Notes: generated from the letters alone by a model not told the origin. 64,000 nt of DNA from Robinsoniella peoriensis (GCF_000797495.1 NZ_JTGN01000024.1:1-64000); one strand, 5' to 3'; shown: positions 37,841 through 45,407, numbered from the stretch's first letter. Numbers and translations are program-made.

Positions 37841-38710
37841 TCAGCTGTCGCCGGGATTTTCCATCTCAATCTTTGACTTCACATTTTTAGCCCCGTTAAT
37901 CTCCAGCACAACCAGAATCTTTCCCGCCTGATACTCTGTAAGCGGATATACAAGGGGCTCCTTTAAATTACTCACATCAATTATTTCTTCTTTCTCATCC
38001 TGAATAATATGCATGAGCAGCTGACCCTCTTCACAGCTGATCTGGGCGTGCAGCACTGCCTGATTGTCATCAATCCGGAATTTTGCACTTTTGCGGAATC
38101 CCTCCGATGCATATTTAAAGCTTAAGTTCCAGTCATCACCCCACTTATTTTCAATGGATGCCATGATAATACCAGTATTCCAGGTGTTTTTATCCAGGAA
38201 ATCATCTGTGGTAAATGCAAGAACGACAAAGGAAATAAAACATCCAATCATCAGGATTCCTGACAGAATAGCCGCTATCATAAATCCAAATCCTTTACTT
38301 GATTTCTGCACTGCCATTTCCTCCTGACGTCCCTGGTTTTCTTCCCCGCAGTTTTCACAATATCTGGCTGACGCCTTGATCCGATATCCGCAATACCTGC
38401 ACAAAATCCTGTTTTCCCCTCTTGTAATCATATAGATAATTATTCCTAATATGGGAGTTGCAATGAACACGATGATCATCCAAAGCAGTCCATTCTCTCC
38501 TCTTTTTGCACAATCCCGGTAGATCCAGATACAGATGCACACATAGACCAGAAGAGCACATAGAAGCCCTACAATCAGAAGTCCTGCTGCAAGTAAACTA
38601 ATGCCTCCTATCCCTTCTTTCATTCCCCATGCTGCGGCCCGTATCACAATTGCTGCAAATAAAACCACAATCCCAATGATCATATACTTTTTCTTTTTAT
38701 CAGAAGTCAT
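37841..38710 (-). CDS. Membrane protein with PLDc_N-like segment and zinc ribbon
   Basis: 289 aa. Several membrane segments at about 9-27, 33-62 and 72-97; the third follows the phospholipase-D-nuclease-N-terminal-like pattern IYRDCAKRGENGLLWMIIVFIATPILGIIIYMI. A cytoplasmic zinc ribbon at about 105-122 (CRYCGYRIKASARYCENC) comes next, then a further membrane segment (about 144-170) and an about 115-aa extracytoplasmic domain. Its start overlaps the end of the preceding gene by 4 bp (ATGA). It is the third gene of the ECF sigma operon and may be the surface-stress effector or sensor; its function is unknown. Confidence 0.75.
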   Translation of the reverse strand: MTSDKKKKYMIIGIVVLFAAIVIRAAAWGMKEGIGGISLLAAGLLIVGLLCALLVYVCICIWIYRDCAKRGENGLLWMIIVFIATPILGIIIYMITRGENRILCRYCGYRIKASARYCENCGEENQGRQEEMAVQKSSKGFGFMIAAILSGILMIGCFISFVVLAFTTDDFLDKNTWNTGIIMASIENKWGDDWNLSFKYASEGFRKSAKFRIDDNQAVLHAQISCEEGQLLMHIIQDEKEEIIDVSNLKEPLVYPLTEYQAGKILVVLEINGAKNVKSKIEMENPGDS

Positions 38711-39153
38711 GCCTTATTCCCTCCTTTTTTAAATACCAGAACCATCTTTTCTTTTAAATCAGAAAACCACATACCTGCAGCTGTAAGCGCCACACCTGCT
38801 ATTGCCATGTAGATGCAGATACTCATAACCAGCTTTGCCAGTAACACGCTTGGAATCAGATAGTACCCCAGAAAAGCCAGCATGCCAAATAGCAGTCCAT
38901 TTAATAGCATGGGAAGATACCACAGTGAAATGGTTCTGGCACCGGAAGACTCTTTTAGATATGCTTCTTTTTCCCGGATCTGCCTCATCAGGATTTTATT
39001 GAGATTCTCATCCGGTGTTTCATAAGAAGCCATGACATTTTTAATCCCTTGTCCCAAAGGGTCATCTAACTGCGGCTCTTGATTATCCCGGATTTCATAT
39101 TCCAGGCTATTATCCTGGCTATTATCCTGGCTACTATTATCCTTCTTATTCAT
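38707..39153 (-). CDS. Small membrane protein after ECF sigma factor, possible anti-sigma
   Basis: 148 aa. A soluble N-terminal part (1-80) starts with a DNSQDNSQDNS repeat; two membrane segments follow at about 84-104 and 108-130. It overlaps the sigma gene by 8 bp (ATGAATAA), which indicates translational coupling, as usual for sigma/anti-sigma pairs. No zinc-anti-sigma HxxxCxxC motif is present, so the anti-sigma role rests on position and topology only. Confidence 0.65.
   Translation of the reverse strand: MNKKDNSSQDNSQDNSLEYEIRDNQEPQLDDPLGQGIKNVMASYETPDENLNKILMRQIREKEAYLKESSGARTISLWYLPMLLNGLLFGMLAFLGYYLIPSVLLAKLVMSICIYMAIAGVALTAAGMWFSDLKEKMVLVFKKGGNKA
39108..39131 (-). repeat. 12-bp tandem repeat within coding sequence
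   Basis: Two perfect copies of TATTATCCTGGC, plus partial copies on each side, encode the repeated DNSQ peptide at the N-terminus of the small membrane protein. Confidence 0.8.
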
Positions 39154-39667
39154 ATCCCTGTTCCTCCAATCTTTTCTTAATGATACTGCGGGCTTTATGC
39201 AGCCTGCTCTTTATAGTACCGACGGGTTTTTTCATAATCTTACTGATCTCCTCCAGTGTAACATCACAGGTATAATAGAGAATAACCGGTATCCGGAATT
39301 TCTCCGGCAGCTCCTCCATGATCCTTCTCAGCACTCCATCTCTGATTCGTGCCAGTACTTCACTTTCCAGATCAACCTGGCCAGCCGCCAGATTTTCATT
39401 GTCATCATCAAGGGAAACACTTGGTGCAATCCGGCTGTGCCTTGCCATTTTACGGACCTCATTCATCCACAGTCCATTTGTAACAGAAAACAAAAATGCT
39501 TTCGGATTTCCATCCCGGTTCAATTCCATGGAAAGTTCCAGAACTTTTAAAAAAGTCTTTTGATATAAATCCTCCGCATCTGACCTGTTTCTGCATAGTC
39601 TGGAACAAAACCGGTATATATCCGTTCCATATTGTTCAATCAAAACCTCTACCTGATCTGCAAGCAC
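39146..39667 (-). CDS. ECF-type RNA polymerase sigma factor
   Basis: About 173 aa. Region 2 is visible as YRFCSRLCRNRSDAEDLYQKTFLKVLE and region 4 as RIPVILYYTCDVTLEEISKIMKKPVGTIKSRLHKAR. AAAGGAGG sits seven bases before a GTG at 39667, preferred over the GTG at 39673, which is too close. First gene of a three-gene operon with two membrane proteins; it should direct transcription in response to an envelope signal. Confidence 0.9.
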   Translation of the reverse strand: MLADQVEVLIEQYGTDIYRFCSRLCRNRSDAEDLYQKTFLKVLELSMELNRDGNPKAFLFSVTNGLWMNEVRKMARHSRIAPSVSLDDDNENLAAGQVDLESEVLARIRDGVLRRIMEELPEKFRIPVILYYTCDVTLEEISKIMKKPVGTIKSRLHKARSIIKKRLEEQGYE

Positions 39668-39755
39668 ATCCACACCTCCTTTTTACCCTGCTATTATATA
39701 ATCGTCACAACTCTTTTAGAGGTTCATTTATTTTCATAAATATTTTCATAAATTC

Positions 39756-39814
39756 AGCCCCGGATATCTTCTTCTGTTCCAAAACTCCCTTGGAACAGCA
39801 GAAAAACCGGGGCT
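39756..39814. terminator. Long hairpin downstream of the AIM24-like gene
   Basis: AGCCCCGG pairs with CCGGGGCT, and inside it TTCTGTTCCAA pairs with TTGGAACAGcAGAA. The 59-nt structure lies between the AIM24-like gene and the sigma operon promoter region; T-runs are weak. Confidence 0.55.
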
Positions 39815-39844
39815 TTCATCTGCAATAACATAACTGCTGCTTTG

Positions 39845-39907
39845 TCTCTGTATTATCTGTATTATCTGTATCATCTGTATTATCTTTATTCTCTGTATTC
39901 TCTGTAT
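39845..39907. repeat. Seven-unit 9-bp tandem repeat (TATCTGTAT type)
   Basis: Seven exactly spaced 9-bp units: TCTCTGTAT, TATCTGTAT twice, CATCTGTAT, TATCTTTAT and TCTCTGTAT twice. The array lies in the 3' flank of the AIM24-like gene, outside any gene I can support. Confidence 0.9.
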
Positions 39908-39920
39908 CTTCCTGTCAGCT

Positions 39921-40604
39921 TCAGCTGCTCTGGTTCGGGATATAAGTTCGTATCCTGCCCACGAATTCCGAAAAATTCTGTGTCTGCAGCACGACTCTTC
40001 CAGGTCCTGTGAGCCTTGTAATAAACAGGCCTTCCCCACCCAGGAAAATATTCATACCGCCGCGCATCATTTCCACCTCATACCGCACTGTGTTCTCAAA
40101 TGCCACTAAATTGCCGGTGTCAACCTTAAGAACTTCGCCTGGTGCCAGCACTTTTTCCACCTTATTGCCATCCACTTCTAAAAATGCCATGCCATTTCCG
40201 GACATTTCCTGCAGGATAAATCCTTCGCCGCCAAAGAAACCGGCTGACATTTTTTTCGTGAAGACAGCTTTGACATCCACCACGTTCTGTGCGCACAAAA
40301 ATGCACCCTTTTGGCAGATCAGGCTTCCATATGTACTTAAATCCACAGGCAGGATCTCTCCCGGAACCGTAGCCGAGAACCCTATGGTGACGCCATCCTG
40401 CATGGCAGAATAAGTGGTCATAAAAAAGGACTCCCCGGAAAACATCCGTCCCAATCCTTTCATAATCCCTCCACGGGCATTTGTAGACATCTCAATTCCT
40501 TCGCTCATCCAGGACATGCCGCCTGACTGGGTATAAATTGCTTCTCCCTGTCTGAGGCGCATTTCAACTGCCGGCATAACCTCTCCTATCAATCTGTATT
40601 CCAT
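39921..40604 (-). CDS. AIM24 / TIGR00266 family protein
   Basis: 227 aa, a beta-sandwich protein of the AIM24 (TIGR00266) family: starts MEYRLIGEVMPAVEMRLRQGEAIYTQSGGMSWMS, with the glycine-rich GGIMKGLGRMFSGESFFMTTY and later GGEGLFITRLTGPGRVVLQTQ. It is full length. Molecular function is unknown; membrane-associated roles have been suggested for relatives. ATAAGGAGGTCAAAGGT precedes the ATG. It is a single gene, flanked on both sides by 9-bp tandem repeats. Confidence 0.88.
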   Translation of the reverse strand: MEYRLIGEVMPAVEMRLRQGEAIYTQSGGMSWMSEGIEMSTNARGGIMKGLGRMFSGESFFMTTYSAMQDGVTIGFSATVPGEILPVDLSTYGSLICQKGAFLCAQNVVDVKAVFTKKMSAGFFGGEGFILQEMSGNGMAFLEVDGNKVEKVLAPGEVLKVDTGNLVAFENTVRYEVEMMRGGMNIFLGGEGLFITRLTGPGRVVLQTQNFSEFVGRIRTYIPNQSS

Positions 40605-40639
40605 ACCTTTGACCTCCTTATATAATATAAAATTGCAGT

Positions 40640-40666
40640 TATCTTCTCTATCTTCTCTATCTTCTC
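40640..40666. repeat. Three-unit 9-bp tandem repeat (TATCTTCTC)
   Basis: Three perfect consecutive TATCTTCTC units lie about 36 bp upstream of the AIM24-like start codon, in its probable promoter or leader region. Confidence 0.85.
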
Positions 40667-40704
40667 TTTCCCAACCAGTTTACCATGTCCGGATATAAAT
40701 TTCC

Positions 40705-40750
40705 ATAAAAATAAGAGCTCCTCCCCATATTCATTCGGGGGAACAGCTCT
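40705..40750 (-). terminator. Terminator of the methyltransferase-thioredoxin cluster
   Basis: On the minus strand, AGAGCTGTTCCCCC pairs with GGGGAGGAGCTCT and is followed by TATTTTTATGG. It ends transcription from the cluster 40821-45407. Confidence 0.8.
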
Positions 40751-40766
40751 CACTTATCTTCTACTC

Positions 40767-40816
40767 AGAGTGTGTTATCAAACTGTCTTTTGACAGCTTT
40801 ACGCCACACTTTATGG
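40767..40816. repeat. Palindromic intergenic repeat, half copy C
   Basis: A 50-bp sequence starting AGAGTGTGTT and containing TGACAGCTTTACGCCACACTTTATGG aligns along its length with the left arm of copy A (32516-32565). The right arm and centre are missing. It ends 4-5 bp from the stop codon of the UroD-thioredoxin gene. Confidence 0.7.
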
Positions 40817-40820
40817 AATA

Positions 40821-42176
40821 TTAACAGCTTTTTTTATCCACTGCTGCCTGGAAACATGCGGTCAGCTCCGCATTATCCGGCAGAATACTCTCGTATTTCA
40901 CTTCGCCGTCCACGCAGATCGTCGGTACATTCTTAGCACCTAATTTCATCATACAGGCAACGCCCTCTTTTTCTTTGATCTTATGCTCGATGATCTTTAC
41001 TTTATCACCAAGTGGTGCAGCTGCAGTATAAACTGCTTCCATATTGTACTGACATGCAGCACAGGATTCAGAATCCAGTGTAATACAGTCTATAATAACC
41101 TGTTTTTCACTTGCATAATCCGGTAATTCATAGTCTACACCAGCCATAACGTCTTCGCCTTCAAAAATCTCTTCAATATTGCCGTGCACAGTGCTGGTAA
41201 CAGCCTGAACGTTGGCAACCGGGGTTGCATAAGGCATATCACAGCCAGGAGCCAGAATGTATCCTTTTTTGCCACCGATATTCATACAGTTTGTAGCATC
41301 CCGCACGTTGTCATAAGGAGTACCAAACAGCATGGTCAGCGTCAGCTTGATATTTCCTCCAACTGATACATTGTATGGTTTACAGGTTTCCACTACGTAC
41401 TCCAACGGAATATTCTCGTCAATGGAGATGTTGTCGCAATGGGTCTGGCACATCGCTTCAATATTACGTTTTGCATTTCCGCATACGAAGAAGGAGCCTA
41501 ATTTGCCTCTTTCACGGATATAATCAAATACAGGAGTTACATAAGGCGTTACAAATTCTTCGAAGTTATCCGGAGAAATCTGGGATGTCATAGGATCTAC
41601 GATTGCCACGATATCCACACCTGCATCAATATACATTTTAGCAGTATTGATTGCTACCTTCTGGCAGAATTCCATCAATTCTTCCACTTCTTCCGGTTCA
41701 TCTAACATATCATAAAAGATGTCGGTTCCTTTTAAATGAAGTGCCAGGGTAAACGGACCTGTGATTAATCCGTAAACTGCACATTTATCACCAATTGCTT
41801 CCACAATACGTCTTGTGGCTTCCATTGCTATAGGGAAACGTCCGTCTTCCTCTGTAGGAATCTTCAAATCTTCCAAGGTCTTACCCTGCTCTAAGATATG
41901 GCTGGATACTGCCGGAGGGTTATCTTTTGCATACGTCAGGTTACATCCCATTGCTTCTGCTTCCAGCTGAAGGTCAAATAACGCGGGAATGCCATCCGGC
42001 TGATACAATTCTACTGCTTTTAATACACCATTTACGATATGGTCTGCGCTTTTAAAAAACTCCTCACAATTTACATCTATCAGACTTGCTGCATGGCATC
42101 CTACAAAAGGAACCCAGGGTATACGGTCAACTTCTTTGCACTGCATTGCACGAAAAACTAATTCTCTTGAATTCAT
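40821..42176 (-). CDS. UroD/MtaA-type methyltransferase fused to a thioredoxin-like domain
   Basis: 451 aa. Residues 1-345 are a UroD/MtaA/CmuA TIM barrel; residues 355-451 are a thioredoxin-like domain with CAAC (Cys372, Cys375) and a cis-Pro segment NVPTICVDG. In MtaA the zinc site is HxC plus a later Cys. Here the HxC position reads FFVCGN (Cys232, no His) and the later Cys is kept in APGCDMP (Cys312). It is therefore probably a corrinoid- or thiol-dependent methyltransferase with altered metal ligation, not a haem-pathway decarboxylase. AAGGAGAATTAATAGA precedes the ATG. It is the last gene of the lipoyl/CobW/LplA/DUF5714 cluster, 200 bp after the ligase gene. Confidence 0.85.
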   Translation of the reverse strand: MNSRELVFRAMQCKEVDRIPWVPFVGCHAASLIDVNCEEFFKSADHIVNGVLKAVELYQPDGIPALFDLQLEAEAMGCNLTYAKDNPPAVSSHILEQGKTLEDLKIPTEEDGRFPIAMEATRRIVEAIGDKCAVYGLITGPFTLALHLKGTDIFYDMLDEPEEVEELMEFCQKVAINTAKMYIDAGVDIVAIVDPMTSQISPDNFEEFVTPYVTPVFDYIRERGKLGSFFVCGNAKRNIEAMCQTHCDNISIDENIPLEYVVETCKPYNVSVGGNIKLTLTMLFGTPYDNVRDATNCMNIGGKKGYILAPGCDMPYATPVANVQAVTSTVHGNIEEIFEGEDVMAGVDYELPDYASEKQVIIDCITLDSESCAACQYNMEAVYTAAAPLGDKVKIIEHKIKEKEGVACMMKLGAKNVPTICVDGEVKYESILPDNAELTACFQAAVDKKSC

Positions 42177-42227
42177 TCTATTAATTCTCCTTTTTGTAAT
42201 TTATTGTCTACTGTTCCATTATACCGT

Positions 42228-42307
42228 CTGTCAGAATTTATTTAAAAATCCTTTCTGACAGTTGTGCGCTTCATACGCTCTGATGCCGCCTGCGGATTAA
42301 CGGCATC
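42228..42307. repeat. Two hairpins with degenerate copy D of the palindromic repeat
   Basis: CTGTCAGAA (42228) pairs perfectly with TTCTGACAG (42253-42261), and GATGCCG (42282) with CGGCATC (42301-42307). The stretch 42246-42275 resembles the left arm of the family repeat (AAAATxxCTTTCTGxCAGxTGTGCG). It lies in the 200-bp gap upstream of the UroD-thioredoxin gene. Confidence 0.5.
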
Positions 42308-42376
42308 AACCATACACTCATTATACCAGCATGTCAAAATATTTTTTGAAATAATCATAGTAATTTGGTAATTATT

Positions 42377-43375
42377 TTAGTAAAAACACTCCATCAGTTC
42401 TTCTTTTGTAATATTGCCAAAATACTTTACAAGAGGTGTGTGGTCCAAAATTCCTTCCACCGCCTCCCGCCTGTATTCCAAACCCCTTAGCTGATCTTCA
42501 AGATCAGAGGCCGGACAGAGTGCAAGGAAATCACCGCTGATTTTACATTCGGTAATCCTGCCCTTCTTTATCAGCATCTCCACCGTCACTTTTCCATTTG
42601 TAAACCGCTTTTCTTTTCTGTGGTTAAACATAGGGGACCTGCCGTAATTCCAATCCCTGGAGACATATTTATGAAGTGCCAGTTCTTCCGCAGCGGCAAT
42701 GATCTCCGGTGTAATTGTTACCCTTGTGATCCCTCCTGCTTCCTTTTCAAAATATGTGCGCAGGTAATCCCGAAATTCCAGTACACTCATCCTTGGATCA
42801 TTCAGGTAGTCCCTTATATTTCCAATCCTGCTTCTCACCGACTTCACACCTTTTGAAGATAACTTGTCCTGACTGACCTTTAAGAGTTCCCCTGCCATGG
42901 CAAGATCTGCATCAAATAAAAGCGTACCATGATGAAGTATCCGGTTTCGATGCTGAGCCTGGGCATTGCCGGATATCTTTTTCCCATCTGCGGTAATATC
43001 GTTTCTGCCGCTTTTCACAGCCGGAATTCCCAATGCCTGCAGTGCATGAATGACTGGGTTCAGAAATCTCTCATAGGATATATCCACTTCCTCATTCGCA
43101 GTGGTAATAAATGAAAAGTTCATATTCCCCAGATCGTGGAAGACGGCTCCCCCTCCGGTATTTCTGCGCACTACTTTTGTGCCGTGCTTCTCTACTGCTT
43201 CTTCATTTATTTCTTCCAGAGTATTCTGGTGTTTGCCAATGATGATACTGTTTTCATTCTGCCATAACATCAGAATGTCAGCATCCGGATCCCCTGCTAT
43301 GTTTTGATAAAACAAATACTCTTCCAGCGCCAGATTTTTATAGGGGTCCGTAAATGGACTTTCCACATACAACAT
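42377..43375 (-). CDS. lplA: Lipoate-protein ligase (LplA family)
   Basis: About 332 aa. Starts MLYVESPFTDPYKNLALEEYLF, the family N-terminus. The lipoyl-AMP site is visible as VRRNTGGGAVFHDLGNMNFSF, and the conserved lysine region as DITADGKKISGNAQAQHRNRILHHGTLLFD; a C-terminal accessory domain completes it. AGGAAATGGT precedes the ATG at 43375; an alternative ATG at 43408 overlaps the CobW stop. It attaches lipoate to lysine with ATP; the obvious local acceptor is the 101-aa lipoyl-domain protein two genes upstream. Confidence 0.93.
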   Translation of the reverse strand: MLYVESPFTDPYKNLALEEYLFYQNIAGDPDADILMLWQNENSIIIGKHQNTLEEINEEAVEKHGTKVVRRNTGGGAVFHDLGNMNFSFITTANEEVDISYERFLNPVIHALQALGIPAVKSGRNDITADGKKISGNAQAQHRNRILHHGTLLFDADLAMAGELLKVSQDKLSSKGVKSVRSRIGNIRDYLNDPRMSVLEFRDYLRTYFEKEAGGITRVTITPEIIAAAEELALHKYVSRDWNYGRSPMFNHRKEKRFTNGKVTVEMLIKKGRITECKISGDFLALCPASDLEDQLRGLEYRREAVEGILDHTPLVKYFGNITKEELMECFY

Positions 43376-43400
43376 ACCATTTCCTAACTGCCTGGTATCA

Positions 43401-44366
43401 TTATTCATATATCTCACACGCTTCCATACAGGTTGATTTCCAGGTATCTTCCAGTCTCTCTTCAAATTCCTCCGGTCCACTGCCGATAACTACCAGTTTT
43501 GTATGCGTGATCACATCCCTTTTACCGGCTTTAAAAGGTTTTATGTCCAGATAATCCCCTACGGAATCTACCTGTATCCATCCCTCCTGCGTTTCTGCAA
43601 TACCTTTGATCCGCAAGGCCAGGGGCTGCATTTTCTTCACGAACTGCTCTAAAGCTGTCTTATTTACTTGTGTCCCGCATTCCAGGGAATAAGTAGCCGG
43701 CCGGTTCCATGGCTGATTACTGGTCTCACCCACATATCCGTTATCAATCAGTTTTTCATCCAGTAGCCCCAGCGGGACCTGTGCAAACATCGTTTCATAC
43801 AGGTATGCTTCCGGATTTAATTCATGTATTTTTTCTTTTATTTTTTCTATAGTCACCTGATTCACCAGATCCACTTTATTAATCACAATAAAATTACTGG
43901 TTGCAATCTGGTTCTGCACCGGTGCCAATACCTGCACATGCCTAAGAAACGTAACACTGTCCGTAATGCAGACTGCTCCACGGTACTGATAGGGGCGGAA
44001 TTTAGAATCTTCCCTGGAATGGCTCACCATACTTTCCATCTCCTGCAACAGTAAATGCATATTAGAAGGATCCGCCATTCCTGAATTCTCAATGAGCAGG
44101 ATATCAATTTCTTCCTTAGAAAACCCAATGAGCGTCTTTACAAATCCCCCTTTTAAGCAGGCACAGAAAATAGAGCCGTTGTTGATCTCTACTAATTGAA
44201 TGCCCTCTTTTTCTACCAGCATGCCGTCAATTCCCAGGCTGCCGAATTCATTAATAATGACTCCAATCTTCTTATCCGGCAATGCCTGCAGGAGTTTCTG
44301 CAAAAAGGTTGTCTTTCCCGCCCCCAGAAATCCTGATATCAGATATAAATCAATCTCTTTTTTCAT
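43401..44366 (-). CDS. G3E-family (CobW-like) GTPase / metallochaperone
   Basis: 321 aa. P-loop GFLGAGKTTFLQKLL, switch region INEFGSLGIDG, NKVDL base-recognition motif, and a C-terminal CobW domain from about residue 220. The metal-binding CxCC of classical COG0523 proteins is altered to FCACLKGG (Cys-Ala-Cys-Leu). Its start overlaps the lipoyl gene end by 4 bp (ATGA). Such GTPases deliver metals or assist cobalamin enzymes; here it may load zinc or another metal into the adjacent UroD-type methyltransferase. A second CobW gene pairs with another UroD gene at 51760. Confidence 0.88.
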   Translation of the reverse strand: MKKEIDLYLISGFLGAGKTTFLQKLLQALPDKKIGVIINEFGSLGIDGMLVEKEGIQLVEINNGSIFCACLKGGFVKTLIGFSKEEIDILLIENSGMADPSNMHLLLQEMESMVSHSREDSKFRPYQYRGAVCITDSVTFLRHVQVLAPVQNQIATSNFIVINKVDLVNQVTIEKIKEKIHELNPEAYLYETMFAQVPLGLLDEKLIDNGYVGETSNQPWNRPATYSLECGTQVNKTALEQFVKKMQPLALRIKGIAETQEGWIQVDSVGDYLDIKPFKAGKRDVITHTKLVVIGSGPEEFEERLEDTWKSTCMEACEIYE

Positions 44367-44668
44367 TCCTGCTCCTTTCCATCCTCGATATAGCCCAGTA
44401 TCTCCTGGTATGCAAACTCTTCTTCATCTTCGATACAAATCTCACACAGGATACCGCTGCAGGGTGCCGTAAATTCCAACGCCTTTTTTTCTACTTCTCC
44501 CTCGCATACAGTCTCCCCTTCTTCAACTGCTTCCCCTATCTCTTTCAGCCAGGTCAGCGTACCCGTTTTAAAAGTCAGGTTCACCGGGCGGTCCTGACAC
44601 GGACATGGGTGCACCGGATCCTTTTTTGGCATTGCCTTTTTCGGTACGGTTATTTCAATTCTTGACAT
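44363..44668 (-). CDS. Stand-alone lipoyl-domain protein
   Basis: 101 aa. Residues 25-95 form a biotinyl/lipoyl-type beta-hammerhead: LKEIGEAVEEGETVCEGEVEKKALEFTAPCSG, in which Lys62 (EVEKKA) matches the lipoylated lysine of E2 domains (ETDKA). The N-terminus carries a HPCPCQ motif (Cys22, Cys24), and Cys55, 70 and 75 add to an unusually high Cys count. It is not part of a 2-oxoacid dehydrogenase or glycine cleavage operon. Neighbours are a G3E GTPase (overlapping by 4 bp), a lipoate ligase and a methyltransferase-thioredoxin fusion. AGGAGGAAATT precedes the ATG. Biotinylation is the alternative, but the presence of LplA favours lipoate. Confidence 0.85.
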   Translation of the reverse strand: MSRIEITVPKKAMPKKDPVHPCPCQDRPVNLTFKTGTLTWLKEIGEAVEEGETVCEGEVEKKALEFTAPCSGILCEICIEDEEEFAYQEILGYIEDGKEQE

Positions 44669-44681
44669 AATTTCCTCCTGG

Positions 44682-44833
44682 AACGTGTATTAAAATTGAT
44701 TGATGACAACTGCGCCACACTTTATTAGAGATAAGTACCAAATGAAGGGCACATAGCGGGCTATGTAACCTGAATTTGGTGCTAATATACCGCGAAGCGG
44801 GGTGTGCAGATGGCTGGAATGCCTACTCAAAAT
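44682..44833. repeat. Palindromic intergenic repeat, full copy B
   Basis: About 152 bp forming a long imperfect hairpin homologous to copy A. The centre reads CCAAAT-GAAGGGC-ACATAGC-GGG-CTATGT-AACCTG-AATTTGG, against CCGGAT, GCGTAGC, CTACGT and ATTCGG in copy A. The two paired positions that differ changed on both sides and still pair. The right arm covers the stop codon and last codons of the DUF5714 gene. Confidence 0.85.
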
Positions 44834-45407
44834 ATGGACAAGCTTTTCCCTTACACTCTTTATTGTTTTTATAGTATTTGCAAGTAACCTTTTCCGGCTT
44901 TTCCAGTTCAATCCCAAGGTATTCCCGGATACTTTCCGCCGCACTTTCTAAAGCCAGATAAGTATTCCGCTTGCAGCATCTGGGTCCGTCCACACCGGAG
45001 ATAGCAAGAAGAGCCTTGCCTACTCCATGGTTGGTCCATGCCCAGGTTCCCTTAGACAGTGGTGTTGTCTGGGTATAAATGCTCAGGAAGATTCCCACTC
45101 CCACAGCAGCACCGCAGGAGCCATAGAGTCCGCAAAACCCGCCAAGTACATTTTTAGCCCTGGACAGCGCTTCCCTTAAATCCTCTTTGAGAATCTCTAT
45201 CTCATCCCCTTCTTCCTTATGGCAGGCGGTTAAAAGCACCCCCGGCATGAGATAGTGGTGGGGCGGGCAGTGCATGGGAAGTCCATCAAGATCCATCAGT
45301 TCTTCCGCCAGCTCCCAGATTGTCTTGTTTTCATCTGATTCATAATATGTAATTAGTTTCTCTGTCATCTTATCATAATAAACATCTAATTCACTGTAAT
45401 TTCCCAT
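44823..45407 (-). CDS. DUF5714 protein
   Basis: About 194 aa, DUF5714. Typical segments: DLDGLPMHCPPHHYLMPGVLLTACHK, GFCGLYGSCGAAVGVGIFLSI and GPRCCKRNTYLALE, ending in a Cys cluster CKYYKNNKECKGKACPYF. About ten cysteines suggest metal or Fe-S binding. The family is often found beside corrinoid methyltransferase genes and has no established function. The start at 45407 follows AAAGGGTAAAGTAT; an ATG at 45425 is possible. It is the first gene of the lipoyl/CobW/LplA/UroD-thioredoxin cluster. Confidence 0.8.
   Translation of the reverse strand: MGNYSELDVYYDKMTEKLITYYESDENKTIWELAEELMDLDGLPMHCPPHHYLMPGVLLTACHKEEGDEIEILKEDLREALSRAKNVLGGFCGLYGSCGAAVGVGIFLSIYTQTTPLSKGTWAWTNHGVGKALLAISGVDGPRCCKRNTYLALESAAESIREYLGIELEKPEKVTCKYYKNNKECKGKACPYFE

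Noticed and set aside
39845-39907. Tandem 9-bp array considered as a CRISPR
   Set aside because: Units are contiguous without spacers and no cas genes are near.
42177-42376. Cobalamin riboswitch upstream of the methyltransferase fusion
   Set aside because: No B12-box-like sequence was found; the region instead holds two hairpins and a degenerate repeat copy.
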